DNA of 64,000 nt from Saccharicrinis sp963663905 (GTDB taxonomy: Bacteria > Bacteroidota > Bacteroidia > Bacteroidales > Marinilabiliaceae). Position 1 is the stretch's first letter. Every line of letters starts with the position of its first letter. The notes below the pieces were generated by a model. That model was given only the letters and a program-made list of their open reading frames with translations, did not search any database and was not told the origin of the DNA. Shown piece by piece: positions 45,886 through 53,937 of this stretch. A program made the translations under genes and the position numbers. The stretch covers positions 310,001-374,000 of the forward strand of contig CAXXQP010000001.1 in the NCBI GenBank assembly GCA_963663905.2. Direction: 5' to 3'.

Positions 45886-46545
45886 ATGAAAATAACAAAA
45901 TGGATTATAAGTGTCATACTTATAGCTGCATTAATTTTTTCATTTTTTATTTTAATAAAAACATTCTGTATACAAGAGTGGAATACGGTTGCTAGTTCAC
46001 TTGCCGTAATTACTGCAATAATTGGTTCCTGGAGTGCTCAACGAATAATTTGGAAACAGCAGGAAGAGTTAGAGCCAAACATTATTGTATATCTTGATTT
46101 AAAAAGTAGAAGTGAGTGTACTCAATTTGTTATAGAAAATAAAGGGGGTGGCACTGCCTATGATGTAAAAATAGAATGGGAAAGAGAACTACGTGATACA
46201 AAGAATAGTACTATTCGTTTTAAATCTGGCAAAGACAATATCGATTTTACACAAATGCCCAAAGGACAAAAATTTACTTATTTTGTTGGAATAACTAATG
46301 AGTTATTTAAAAGGGATTCACCTCTAGAGTATTATGGTAAAATAAAATTTAAAAAATCATCCCAAGGAATTCTTAATTTCACTAACGAGTTCTTTATTTC
46401 TTTAGAACCTTTTAGAATTAGTTTAAATACCGAAAATGATTTGCAAGAATTTTATAAGCAGAATACATTTATACATAAAGATTTAAAGGAAATAAATAAA
46501 ACACTTAATGAATTAAGTGAAAAGATTAAGGATAAAAACAAATAG
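45886..46545 (+). CDS. Hypothetical membrane-anchored protein (219 aa)
   Basis: Two N-terminal hydrophobic segments (about residues 4-27 and 35-55) are followed by a cytoplasmic or periplasmic beta-rich domain (about 65-185; FVIENKGGGTAYDVKIEW looks like an Ig-like strand pattern) and a Lys-rich coiled coil at the C-terminus. I do not recognise a family. As a single-gene unit between boundary repeats it may be an orphan immunity or other accessory protein. A frame overlap with the next gene does not occur; 19 bp separate them. Confidence 0.6.
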   Translation: MKITKWIISVILIAALIFSFFILIKTFCIQEWNTVASSLAVITAIIGSWSAQRIIWKQQEELEPNIIVYLDLKSRSECTQFVIENKGGGTAYDVKIEWERELRDTKNSTIRFKSGKDNIDFTQMPKGQKFTYFVGITNELFKRDSPLEYYGKIKFKKSSQGILNFTNEFFISLEPFRISLNTENDLQEFYKQNTFIHKDLKEINKTLNELSEKIKDKNK

Positions 46546-46564
46546 ACTCTCGAAAGACATTAAT

Positions 46565-46810
46565 ATGAAAGTAGATAAGAATACAAATAATTGGTTAGTT
46601 AAGTTTATCAGACGTATCTATGTTGTAGCTTTTAATATTTACGCATGGTACTGGTTATACCGATTAATTTTTATTAAGCAATCAACTTTTGAAGATTACT
46701 TATTGTGGTTTTTCGCTACTGCAGGTATGTATTTCTTTGTATTAGATGGCAAGGATGTTTTCTTGATGGATAAAAGTCAAAAGACGTATAATAATATAGA
46801 AAAAATTTAG
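46565..46810 (+). CDS. Small membrane protein (81 aa)
   Basis: The start MKVDKNTNNW is chosen because it follows the boundary-like sequence TAGACTCTCGAAAGACATT; an upstream ATG (46517) would overlap the preceding gene. Two hydrophobic segments are visible (about residues 18-37 and 46-62, with YVVAFNIYAWYWLYR and YLLWFFATAGMYFFVL). No family is recognised. It may form a pair with the 219-residue membrane protein before it. Confidence 0.55.
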   Translation: MKVDKNTNNWLVKFIRRIYVVAFNIYAWYWLYRLIFIKQSTFEDYLLWFFATAGMYFFVLDGKDVFLMDKSQKTYNNIEKI

Positions 46811-46830
46811 AATCCCAAAATACAAAGAGT

Positions 46831-46854
46831 TGAGTTACTTACATTATAAAACTA
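46831..46854 (+). repeat. Cassette-boundary repeat, left half
   Basis: TGAGTTACTTACATTATAAAACTA repeats the ACTTACATTATAAA core but continues differently, without the TAGTCTCAC half. It lies between the 81-residue and DUF4145 genes. Confidence 0.5.
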
Positions 46855-46875
46855 ACTTTAACCACCACAAAAAAA

Positions 46876-47499
46876 ATGATTGTAGACTGTCATATATGTA
46901 AAATTAAAATTGAAGGAACAGAGATCTCTAATTATATATTGGAAGATTCATTTGACCCTATCAATAAATTAAAATACACGTTTTTAAAATGTCCAAAATG
47001 CGAAAAACCTATACTTGTGGTTCAACGGTTAGAGTTTGATTTTATGCAATTTACATATGGGGATCCAAATCAATTGTATCCAAACGATGATTTCTATGTG
47101 AATCCAACAATACCTGAAAACCTAAGAAATGCTCTTTTAGAAAGTATCCAATGTTATAAAAGTGGAGCCGATACAGCCACCGTAATAATGTGTAGAAGAA
47201 CAATCGAAGGTTTTTGCTCAATTAAGAAAATAAATGAAAGGACTCTTGCAAAATCGATTGAGAAATTAAAAGACAATGGAATAATAAACGAACAACTATT
47301 TGAGTGGGCTAATGAACTTAGAATAAGTGGAAATGAAGCTGCTCATAATATAGAAGCTACATTTTCATCGGTTGACTCAAAGGATATACTAGATTTTACT
47401 ATAGCTATCTTAGATTTTTCGTATTCATTCAAAGAAAAATTTGAGAACTTTAAGAAAAGAAGAAATGCTGTGGCTAATCAAATTCAAAGACAGAAATAA
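46876..47499 (+). CDS. DUF4145 domain protein with zinc ribbon
   Basis: The 207-residue protein has two CxxC pairs near the N-terminus (CHIC at about 5-8 and CPKC at about 36-39) forming a probable zinc ribbon. A helical DUF4145 domain follows at about 80-190; family marks are NLRNALLESIQCYKSGADTAT, given as residues 82-102, then MCRRTIEGFC and RISGNEAAHN. DUF4145 proteins are often found near restriction and other defence or mobile genes; the molecular role is unknown. The GN-x-AAH motif is shared with HEPN-like folds. It stands alone between boundary repeats. Confidence 0.78.
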   Translation: MIVDCHICKIKIEGTEISNYILEDSFDPINKLKYTFLKCPKCEKPILVVQRLEFDFMQFTYGDPNQLYPNDDFYVNPTIPENLRNALLESIQCYKSGADTATVIMCRRTIEGFCSIKKINERTLAKSIEKLKDNGIINEQLFEWANELRISGNEAAHNIEATFSSVDSKDILDFTIAILDFSYSFKEKFENFKKRRNAVANQIQRQK

Positions 47500-47537
47500 G
47501 ATCACAAAACAAATAATTTAAACCTAAAATAAAAAGA

Positions 47538-47643
47538 ATGAAAATTTATTTGGAAAAGAAAGTAAATGCAATCCAACTCCTATCTTTTTCATTATCCTAG
47601 GAGCATTACTGATAGGTTTGCCTGGTTGTAGTGTATTTAATTA
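47538..47643 (+). pseudogene. Possible frameshifted small membrane peptide
   Basis: An ATG (47538) opens MKIYLEKKVN and then soon meets a stop. One base over, the frame reads NPTPIFFIILGALLIGLPG then CSVFN and a stop, a typical hydrophobic small-peptide end. A single frameshift between the two halves would explain this. The original would have been about 35 residues. Confidence 0.3.
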
Positions 47644-47655
47644 ATAACAGCAAGA

Positions 47656-47716
47656 AGTCTCTCCAAACGCATATTAGAAATTAATATTTAACCAGGAAAC
47701 AAACCACAATAAAGAA
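47656..47716 (+). repeat. Boundary motif plus 5' flank of the 44-residue gene, copy 1
   Basis: AGTCTCTCCAAACGCAT is followed by ATTAGAAATTAATATTTAACC and AGGAAACAAACC, nearly identical in order to the flank at 53670. The conserved AACCAGGAA box precedes all three copies of the small basic gene and may hold its ribosome-binding region. Confidence 0.6.
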
Positions 47717-47717
47717 C

Positions 47718-47852
47718 ATGTCAGAAGAAAAGCAATATAGAAAAAGCCAATATCAAAAAGTTATAATTGGAAAGAAGAGAAGAAAAAGAATTAATGAGGA
47801 AAAATCCGGAAATAAAGGATTTGGAATATCTAATCCCAAAGTAAAGAAATAA
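47718..47852 (+). CDS. 44-residue basic protein, copy 1
   Basis: The ORF encodes a 44-residue, Lys/Arg-rich protein. Its centre, YQKVIIGKKRRKRINE, is nearly invariant in the copies at 53733 and 55626, and all three end in lysines (KVKK, KIKK, KIKK). Many differences between copies are at third codon positions (for example GTT/GTA, ATT/ATA, GGA/GGT), which indicates selection on the protein. It has no hydrophobic segment. The charge suggests nucleic-acid or ribosome binding. I know of no named family. It is the centre of a repeated unit about 260 bp long. Confidence 0.65.
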   Translation: MSEEKQYRKSQYQKVIIGKKRRKRINEEKSGNKGFGISNPKVKK

Positions 47853-47858
47853 CGATTT

Positions 47859-47921
47859 CGTTAATTAATGTAATTAAAAATGTGCACACTTACTTACATT
47901 ATAAATAGTCTCAGAAAAGGA
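47859..47921 (+). repeat. 3' flank of the 44-residue gene and long boundary repeat, copy 1
   Basis: TTCGTTAATTAATGTAATTA leads into TGTGCACACTTACTTACAT, TATAAA and TAGTCTCAGAAAAGGAG. The copy at 53869 matches it almost base for base over more than 50 bp. Confidence 0.65.
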
Positions 47922-47974
47922 GCTAAAACATGGTTAGACTAAAAAATTAAAATCACATAAAATAAGAAGCAATT

Positions 47975-48211
47975 ATGGAAGATAAGTATGAAAGAATGCA
48001 TAGAAAATTCATAGAAGAACAGCCGGATTATCAGAAGAAATTAGCTCGTTTTTACGGAGAAGAAGAAACGGAAGAGGATGACTTGGAACTTGATTACTTG
48101 TCTGCAGAATTAGAAAATGATACTAAAGATAACAGTTCATTCTCTATAGATTATGAGCAGACTATTATGGATGCTCTTAGGAATGGAGAAGGTGATAAAT
48201 ATGGATTTTAA
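47975..48211 (+). CDS. Acidic hypothetical protein (78 aa)
   Basis: This small, strongly acidic protein begins with a charged helix (EDKYERMHRKFIEEQ) and has an EEETEEDDLELD run at about residues 31-42. It has no signal peptide and no cysteine. No family is recognised. Acidic small proteins in such arrays can be immunity proteins that mimic nucleic acid, but nothing here proves this. Confidence 0.5.
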   Translation: MEDKYERMHRKFIEEQPDYQKKLARFYGEEETEEDDLELDYLSAELENDTKDNSSFSIDYEQTIMDALRNGEGDKYGF

Positions 48212-48237
48212 TATTTAACTTTACTCTATTATTAAAA

Positions 48238-48257
48238 TAGTTACACAAAACACAACT
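48238..48257 (+). repeat. Cassette-boundary repeat, short degenerate form
   Basis: ATAGTTACACAAAACACAAC preserves TAGT-CACAAAAC of the boundary motif. It lies between the 78- and 92-residue genes. Confidence 0.45.
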
Positions 48258-48283
48258 AAATAATAACTCTAAATAATAAGAAT

Positions 48284-48562
48284 ATGCAATTAACTGAAAA
48301 AGGCATTGAGAAAGTTAATGATTGGTTAGAGCAAGAAAAAATTAATACACCTTATTGTACTTATTGTTCCAACAAAATGATTCTTCAGAATAACCTTATT
48401 GATACTATCGATACACAAATAACTTTTAATGGTTTAACGGGGCATAGTGTAATGCAACCTACTTTACGGTGTCTTTTCAGATGTGAAATGTGTGACTATA
48501 ATGATTTTATTCCAATAGAAAAATTACAATTAGAACTAAACATCCACTACAAAGTCTCTTAA
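48284..48562 (+). CDS. Small zinc-binding hypothetical protein (92 aa)
   Basis: Two Cys pairs, CTYC at about 24-30 and CEMC at about 66-71, frame a beta-rich centre and would bind one zinc ion, as in a rubredoxin-like knuckle. The N-terminal helix is charged. No family name is assigned. It is a single-gene unit on the plus strand; a boundary-like ATAGTTACACAAAACACAAC lies just upstream of it. Confidence 0.5.
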   Translation: MQLTEKGIEKVNDWLEQEKINTPYCTYCSNKMILQNNLIDTIDTQITFNGLTGHSVMQPTLRCLFRCEMCDYNDFIPIEKLQLELNIHYKVS

Positions 48563-48596
48563 AATGCACAAAATACTAACTCTAAATAACTGAAAA

Positions 48597-49172
48597 ATGA
48601 AAAAAATAATAATTGGATTATTATCTATTTTCCCTCTTATAAGCTATGGACAACTTTTAGAAGAATTACCTCAAAATGAAAACGGAAAACTTATTTTTAC
48701 AGAGGTCGTTCAAGCTGATTCGCAAAATTCAAATCAGCTTTATATTAGTTCTAAGAAGTACTTTGTTGACGTATTTAAGTCAGCTAATGATGTAATACAA
48801 TTAGATGATAAAGAATCATGTATAGTAATTGGAAAAGGTTTTACTGAAACATATTCAATGATGTTAGGAATTGCCGAGCCAATATATATGTGGTACACAA
48901 TAAAAATTCAATGTAAAGATGGAAGATACAAATATGATATCTATGATATTTATTTTGAATCCCCTAATGGCTATTGTTTACCTGATGGCTATGCGAAATC
49001 CCAAACTGCAGAAAGTATCTTTAATAAAGATAGTTATTATAAAAAACCTGGTAAACCCTTAAAAAAAGCAGAAAGTTTCAAGGTTCAAATGCTTGAAAAA
49101 ATTGAAAATATAAAAACTACATTAAAAGAATCAATGGAAAAAGATACATCTTCTAATAATGATAATTGGTAA
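48597..49172 (+). CDS. DUF4468 domain protein, secreted
   Basis: The 191-residue protein has a signal peptide ending SYGQ. The body matches the DUF4468 pattern: FTEVVQADSQNSNQLYISS (by pattern, residues 34-52), KYFVDVFKSANDVIQLDD and IVIGKG, then a YTIKIQCKDGRYKYDI strand. DUF4468 proteins are periplasmic or surface beta proteins of Bacteroidota with a TBP-like fold. Their role is not known, and in this array it could be an immunity protein or lone cargo. Confidence 0.75.
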   Translation: MKKIIIGLLSIFPLISYGQLLEELPQNENGKLIFTEVVQADSQNSNQLYISSKKYFVDVFKSANDVIQLDDKESCIVIGKGFTETYSMMLGIAEPIYMWYTIKIQCKDGRYKYDIYDIYFESPNGYCLPDGYAKSQTAESIFNKDSYYKKPGKPLKKAESFKVQMLEKIENIKTTLKESMEKDTSSNNDNW

Positions 49173-49227
49173 TTATTAGTTACTTGAAACGCATGAAAAA
49201 TTCACACTAGATAAATAAGATAGTATC

Positions 49228-49986
49228 ATGAAAATAATTTTAACAACCTTAATATTAATAATCATAACTATAAATAGCTACTCACAAATTACTCTTGAGA
49301 AAGAGTATGTAAATGGAGGAATTGAGGGTATTGTTACTGCATTTATAGCAAATAATACATTGTATTATTATACAGTGGAAGGAGAATACTCAGGAATCGT
49401 TTCGATAGTATTATATGACGAAAGCCATGTTGCTATAAAAACCATCAATATTAATATTGATGGAATCACACATATCAATGGCGTATTTCTAGCTAGCGAT
49501 AAATTATTCAATAATGATGATAATATTGAGTTTGTTATATCATATCAATATTCAGGAGGGAGCGACATGGGAGTATTAGCATTAATAAATGATGAAGGTA
49601 CGAAATTAATGGATCTTGGCGATTACAATAGAGCATCGTATATAAAAACTCCATCAGGGAAATATAAATTAATTACACATTATGAAACAGATGCATCTGG
49701 CATGAATGTATATAGTTTACCAGGTACCTTAACTTCAAATCAAGAAGAAATATTGAAAAAAACGCAAAGTCTTGCATATCCCAATCCTGCAAGAAATTTT
49801 ATTAACCTAAAATTTGAAAGGAAAGGTAATAATCAATTAATAGTTACGGATATAAAAGGAAGAACTGTAGTTGTAAAAGATATTAATCCTTCACTCAATG
49901 AATTCAAATTAAATACTACCAATTTTAATTCTGGAATATATTTATATCAGGTAGGTAAACAGAAGGGGAAATTTATTATTAGATAG
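49228..49986 (+). CDS. Secreted protein with type IX secretion C-terminal tail
   Basis: The 252-residue protein has a signal peptide (about 1-20, ending NSYSQ). A beta-rich domain (about 22-165) of unknown family follows, and then a Por-secretion (T9SS type A) sorting domain from about residue 182: SLAYPNPARNFINLKF, LIVTDIKGRTV and GIYLYQVGKQKGKFIIR at the end. The tail sends the protein through the type IX system to the surface or outside. The cargo domain has no visible catalytic motif. A boundary motif begins at its stop codon. Confidence 0.78.
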   Translation: MKIILTTLILIIITINSYSQITLEKEYVNGGIEGIVTAFIANNTLYYYTVEGEYSGIVSIVLYDESHVAIKTININIDGITHINGVFLASDKLFNNDDNIEFVISYQYSGGSDMGVLALINDEGTKLMDLGDYNRASYIKTPSGKYKLITHYETDASGMNVYSLPGTLTSNQEEILKKTQSLAYPNPARNFINLKFERKGNNQLIVTDIKGRTVVVKDINPSLNEFKLNTTNFNSGIYLYQVGKQKGKFIIR

Positions 49987-50001
49987 TCTCACAAAACGCA
50001 T
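49984..50001 (+). repeat. Cassette-boundary repeat, short form
   Basis: TAGTCTCACAAAACGCAT begins with the stop codon of the T9SS-tail gene and is the best copy of the core motif in the window. Confidence 0.65.
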
Positions 50002-50023
50002 ACTCTTTTAAACTATATAATAG

Positions 50024-50590
50024 ATGGAAAGTTGTAAATTTAATAGTATAGATAAAACAATAAAACTACCACTACAGAGTAACATTGCTATTGATACATT
50101 CACTATAAAGTTTAAGTTTGATAATGATGGTTTTGTTAAAACGGTCAATAGCAATAACGATGCCTACTCTTATAAATCAAATACAGAATCTGAGATAATA
50201 ACAGCTAAACTATTCAACTCAAGATACCCTTCTGGTGTAGGTCATATTTTTCATAGCTATTGGCATCGTAATTATTTTAATACATTAAAAGACAATCTCA
50301 ATCAATGGGCGTCTATTTCAAACGGCAACTTTATTATAGGAGAATATTATTTGTCACCTTATGACGACCTAAAAACCTTCTATGGGCATGTATTTAAATT
50401 TATTGACGAAAATCAGCACGAACTATGTCTATTTCTTACAAAAGGTTATATAAACAGTAATTATCCGGAGAATTTAATTAGTCAATATTTAAGTTTACTT
50501 AAATCATTTTATTATAAACGAGGATATAAAGAACATTGGCTAAACTTAAAGGATATTTATCAATACCAACTAAACATTTTAGAAATATAG
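50024..50590 (+). CDS. Hypothetical protein (188 aa)
   Basis: This soluble mixed alpha/beta protein has no signal peptide. It is rich in Asn, Tyr and Phe; HSYWHRNYFNTLKDN and the end DIYQYQLNILEI are notable. No family is recognised. It begins 22 bp after a perfect boundary motif and is the last gene before the one interrupted by the IS66 element. A cytoplasmic immunity protein is one option, based on place only. Confidence 0.55.
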   Translation: MESCKFNSIDKTIKLPLQSNIAIDTFTIKFKFDNDGFVKTVNSNNDAYSYKSNTESEIITAKLFNSRYPSGVGHIFHSYWHRNYFNTLKDNLNQWASISNGNFIIGEYYLSPYDDLKTFYGHVFKFIDENQHELCLFLTKGYINSNYPENLISQYLSLLKSFYYKRGYKEHWLNLKDIYQYQLNILEI

Positions 50591-50726
50591 GCCACTATAA
50601 TAAATTGTACATCCCACCATAACCAGTAACATAAAAAATTAAAAATGGATGATGAATAAAAGTAATATTTATCCCCTTAATGCTTAATAAATGACACAAG
50701 AATATATCAACCAGAATAAAACCAAT

Positions 50727-51106
50727 GTAAGCATGCGGTCTCGCACGTATGTTAAAATTAATTGAGTTCAAGAAGTAAAGCCATTTTTAGCAACAATGTA
50801 GAAAATCTAACAATTATTGGAATCTGTTGGAATAATCTCTGTTTTATTAGAATTTTTCCAATTGTGAGGTAAAAGATCTGCTAAATCTTTAGAGTAATCA
50901 TTATTATAGTTTGGAAGTAAGCATGCGGTCTCGCACGTATGTTAAAATTAATTGAGTTCAAGAAGTAAAGCCATTTTTAGCAACAATGTAGAAAATCTAA
51001 CAATTATTGGAATCTGTTGGAATAATCTCTGTTTTATTAGAATTTTTCCAATTGTGAGGTAAAAGATCTGCTAAATCTTTAGAGTAATCATTATTATAGT
51101 TTGGAA
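50727..51106. repeat. 190-bp tandem duplication at the left IS66 end
   Basis: Positions 50727-50916 and 50917-51106 are, as far as I can read, identical. Each contains the left inverted repeat and the last 110 bp or so of the transposase gene, including its stop codon. The reading frame of the transposase is intact in the inner copy; the outer copy is extra. The element thus has two left ends in tandem. Confidence 0.9.
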
Positions 51107-52655
51107 TCTTTGTTAATACATCGATTAACCATTCTCGAACATCAACATCACAAGCATTACAGCATCCTATTAAAGAATATATAACAGCAGCGTTTTCGGC
51201 AGCTTCATGATTGCCGCAAAACAAATAATTTTTTCTACCTAAAGCCAGAGGCCTAATGGCATTTTCTGCCAAGTTGTTATCCAATTTATATCGTCCATCC
51301 AAATGATAGCGTGACAAGCGGTAAAAAAGGGAATACGTATATTTCAATGCTCTTCCCATTCGTCCATTTGGTAAAACTTTCGGATAATAATTGACAATCC
51401 ATTTTTCAAATGCAACCATAATTGGATAAGCCAAACGAGTACGAAGTTCTGCTCGTTGCTGAAAATCTAATTCCTGATCATCAGCCATTGTTTCGATTTG
51501 ATATAGTTTACCTATCTGAAGCAATGCATATTCAGCTCCAGCTTTATCTTCCTTGAGGCTTTCTTCAAATTTACGACGCGCATGAGCCCAGCATCCCAAG
51601 AGCAAAACACCTTTCTTTTGTTCGTAGATGGAGTAAGCTTCATATCCGTCTGTTTGGATAGCGCCTTTATAATCGTGTAAAAGTTCAACCACTACTTTTT
51701 GAGCTCTGGAACCTTTGTCGTAATGAAAATAAACCAGATTTTTCATTACTGATCGAACCATCCACAAATAAGCTTTTACCGTCTTGTGTTTTTCATCATT
51801 TACAACAGGAACGGTGCTCTCGTCAACCTGTATATAGTCACTATCCTTCACTATTTCTCCCAGTCGGTAATATAATGCCCGAAGCAAATCACAAACATCC
51901 TTAAACCATCCATTTACTGTTGATGCAGAAAGTATCAATCCCAACTGTTTGAACATGGCTATCTGGCGATGAAAAGGTATATGATAGAGATATTTATTCA
52001 TGATTATCTCTGCCAGTAATGATGCATCTGCATTGCTACGTGGCAATGGTAATAAGGGAAGTGAAGCAATCCTGATTCTTGATTGTTCTTCAGTTATTTG
52101 TTCTTCTGATTTTACAGCATACTTTGGGCGTATTATTTTACGCACATAAAGTTCTCCCGGTTTATATTCTAGTACCTCAGTAACTTCTTCTCCTATACGT
52201 ACCCAGTTTTCATTAAGACCTTCTGGTTCTATAAACTCTTCTTCTCTTCTAAGATCTTCAGGAAGTGGTAAACGAACAGGTTTCTTTTTTTCTTTTTGTG
52301 GTTTGCGACGTTCGTAAGCGATTATTTCTTTGTCAGCTTCTTTTGTCAGCTTTTCTTCCTCCGGCAATAAGTCCAATCCGTCCCAGTCTATTTTCCTTTG
52401 ATCAGGATTCTCTGGTATATACCGTTCTCTGGAAGGATTCCACATTTTACGTTTATACCAGGCTAATTGATCTAATAGCTTATCAATTTTTTCTGATTGC
52501 TGCTTAATGATAGTATCTTTTTCTCTATTTTCTTTTTCAAGAGTATCTAATGTACCATTATCTGCATGACGAAAACGAGATACTTCTGCATAGAGTTCAT
52601 CTCTTTGCTGAAGTAGTTCTTGTATGAAATCATCATTATCTGAAAATTGGCTCAT
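50997..52655 (-). CDS. tnpC: IS66 transposase TnpC
   Basis: The 552-residue DDE transposase of IS66 begins with a coiled coil (about 1-60) and a Lys/Glu-rich linker. Catalytic residues are in YIQVDESTVPV (first Asp), QTDGYEAYS (second Asp) and NLAENAIRPLALGRKN (Glu). CWAHARRKFEESL and the C-terminal TnpC extension (IYSLIGCCNACDVDVREWL, residues 500-518) agree with the family. The length is normal. The last 37 or so codons are duplicated just downstream as part of the 190-bp repeat. Confidence 0.92.
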   Translation of the reverse strand: MSQFSDNDDFIQELLQQRDELYAEVSRFRHADNGTLDTLEKENREKDTIIKQQSEKIDKLLDQLAWYKRKMWNPSRERYIPENPDQRKIDWDGLDLLPEEEKLTKEADKEIIAYERRKPQKEKKKPVRLPLPEDLRREEEFIEPEGLNENWVRIGEEVTEVLEYKPGELYVRKIIRPKYAVKSEEQITEEQSRIRIASLPLLPLPRSNADASLLAEIIMNKYLYHIPFHRQIAMFKQLGLILSASTVNGWFKDVCDLLRALYYRLGEIVKDSDYIQVDESTVPVVNDEKHKTVKAYLWMVRSVMKNLVYFHYDKGSRAQKVVVELLHDYKGAIQTDGYEAYSIYEQKKGVLLLGCWAHARRKFEESLKEDKAGAEYALLQIGKLYQIETMADDQELDFQQRAELRTRLAYPIMVAFEKWIVNYYPKVLPNGRMGRALKYTYSLFYRLSRYHLDGRYKLDNNLAENAIRPLALGRKNYLFCGNHEAAENAAVIYSLIGCCNACDVDVREWLIDVLTKIPNYNNDYSKDLADLLPHNWKNSNKTEIIPTDSNNC

Positions 52656-52725
52656 TTATCCCCTGATCTATTAGACGCCTAAAGATAGTAAAATCAGGGG
52701 GTGTAGCCTAATTTGCGAATGGAAA

Positions 52726-53076
52726 TCAGATTGATTTTTGACGTTTTTTCAATCTTCTTTTTATAGGTTTTACATTGTCTACAATCATCATTAATTCCTG
52801 CCAGGTTATTTGCTGTGACACGATATCTTCATTAAATCTAGGTAATGTAAAAGTGCCATTTTCAAGTCTCTTATGGTAAATAACCAATCCTCCATGCTCT
52901 AAATGGAGAACTTTCATTATACTCATATTTCGATTAACAAAAATAAAGGCCTCTCCATCTTGTACATTACGTTTCATAATAGAACTAACTACGCCACTTA
53001 GGGTATAGAAACTTTTACGCATATCAACTGGTGCCGGGTATAGGAAATACTGAAGCTTCCCATGTAAATTAAACAT
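52726..53076 (-). CDS. tnpB: IS66 accessory protein TnpB
   Basis: The 116-residue protein of the IS66 Orf2 family carries YFLYPAPVDMRKSFYTLSG and AFIFVNRNMSIMKVLHLEHGG, the latter given by pattern (residues 44-64). It is required with TnpA and TnpC for IS66 movement. It lies 12 bp downstream of tnpA and 70 bp before tnpC, all on the minus strand, so they form one operon. Confidence 0.9.
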   Translation of the reverse strand: MFNLHGKLQYFLYPAPVDMRKSFYTLSGVVSSIMKRNVQDGEAFIFVNRNMSIMKVLHLEHGGLVIYHKRLENGTFTLPRFNEDIVSQQITWQELMMIVDNVKPIKRRLKKRQKSI

Positions 53077-53088
53077 AGTCTGGTTTTA

Positions 53089-53421
53089 TTAAAGATGAAT
53101 AATTGCTTTGAGAACTGATAGATCTAATTCCCCAGTGAGCTTTAGCTTTGTTCCGTTTGGAAAAGTAAACTCAAATGTGTTATTATCAATTGTTTTTTCA
53201 TCTCTTACAATCGGTACCTCTTTTGTATATTTCTTCTCTTTTATTACCAGAGGCACAAAACTCTGAACTTGTTCTTCTTGCAATGTCTTTTTCCATTTGT
53301 AGAAAGTTGAAACTGCAAATCCTTGGTTGGAACAAAAATCTCTAACGCTTAATCCTGATTGTTCTTGTTCTTCTATTAACTTCCTGTAACTCGATTCTTT
53401 CATACTTATTTTTTGAATCAA
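53089..53421 (-). CDS. tnpA: IS66 accessory protein TnpA (helix-turn-helix)
   Basis: The 110-residue protein starts with an HTH (SYRKLIEEQEQSGLSVRDFC, SNQGFAVSTFYKWKKTL) that would bind the IS ends. The C-terminal part (FTFPNGTKLKLTGELDLSVL) matches the IS66 TnpA pattern. It is the first gene of the IS operon and starts 51 bp inside the right end of the element. Confidence 0.85.
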   Translation of the reverse strand: MIQKISMKESSYRKLIEEQEQSGLSVRDFCSNQGFAVSTFYKWKKTLQEEQVQSFVPLVIKEKKYTKEVPIVRDEKTIDNNTFEFTFPNGTKLKLTGELDLSVLKAIIHL

Positions 53422-53669
53422 AGCTAAGTAGGCATGCTTTTGTTAACAATATGTATCAGGCCGAATGGATACAAACCAATACCTTGCAAAAAGGTAATAC
53501 TGTAGTTATGCACACTTGCTATGAAGCAACATTAGAACAATACAAAGGCAAACTATGGAAATGCTTAACTGATAGCTACCTTGATAAAGGTGGGCAAGAA
53601 TGTGTACATTTATTAGGCTATAGTGGAGCATTCTTTTGTGAGTATCTTCATTTAGTTATCCCCGAAAAA

Positions 53670-53731
53670 TAGTTCCACAAACCGCAGATTAGAAATTAAT
53701 AATTAACCAGGAACCAGACCAAAAAAAAAAG
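53670..53731 (+). repeat. Boundary motif plus 5' flank of the 44-residue gene, copy 2
   Basis: TAGTTCCACAAACCGCAG is followed by ATTAGAAATTAATAATTAACC and AGGAACCAGACC, closely matching 47656-47716. The motif starts at the stop codon of the gene interrupted by the IS66 element. Confidence 0.65.
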
Positions 53732-53732
53732 C

Positions 53733-53867
53733 ATGAGCGAGGAAAAACTAAATAGAAAAAACCATTATCAGAAAGTAATAATTGGTAAGAAGAGAAGAAA
53801 AAGAATAAATGAGGATAAATCCGGAACCAAAGGATTAGGTATACTAAAATCTAAAATTAAGAAATAA
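53733..53867 (+). CDS. 44-residue basic protein, copy 2
   Basis: This second copy reads MSEEKLNRKNHYQKVIIGKK in its first 20 residues and then RRKRINEDKSGTKG, ending SKIKK. Compared with copy 1 it has about ten amino-acid changes, mostly outside the central basic block, and many silent changes. Length is exactly the same. Flanks on both sides are also shared, so the whole unit of about 270 bp is repeated. Function is unknown. Confidence 0.65.
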   Translation: MSEEKLNRKNHYQKVIIGKKRRKRINEDKSGTKGLGILKSKIKK

Positions 53868-53868
53868 C

Positions 53869-53937
53869 GATTTCGTTATTTAATGTAATTAAAAATGTGC
53901 ACACTTACTTACATTATAAATAGTCTCAGCAAAGGAG
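53869..53937 (+). repeat. 3' flank of the 44-residue gene and long boundary repeat, copy 2
   Basis: ACGATTTCGTTATTTAATG, then TGTGCACACTTACTTACAT, TATAAA and TAGTCTCAGCAAAGGAGG. It corresponds nearly base for base to 47859-47921. Confidence 0.65.

Larger units (their letters stand above)
50727..53472 (-). mobile_element. IS66-family insertion sequence
   Basis: The element has three genes in IS66 order, all on the minus strand (tnpA, tnpB, tnpC). The ends are imperfect inverted repeats: left GTAAGCATGCGGTCTCG, right (reverse complement) GTATCCATTCGGCCTGA, continuing to a shared TAT about 24 bases in, with about 16 of 25 positions identical. AAACCAAT flanks both ends (50719-50726 and 53473-53480) as the 8-bp duplication expected for IS66. 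The left end carries an internal 190-bp tandem duplication. The genes look intact, so it may still move. Confidence 0.9.
50691..53672 (+). pseudogene. 75-residue hypothetical gene split by the IS66 element
   Basis: The first 12 codons (MTQEYINQNKTN, 50691-50726) lie left of the IS, and the remaining 63 codons and stop (53481-53672; starting TLQKGNTVVMHTCYEA) lie right of it. The 8-bp target duplication AAACCAAT is present on both sides. Removing the IS and one copy of the duplication restores one continuous frame. The joined protein is soluble, with cysteines in HTCYEA, WKCL, QECVHLL and FFCEY. No family is recognised. A boundary motif overlaps its stop codon. Confidence 0.85.

Noticed and set aside
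50727..51106. CRISPR-like direct repeat
   Set aside because: There are only two 190-bp identical units with no spacers; it is a tandem duplication of the IS66 end.
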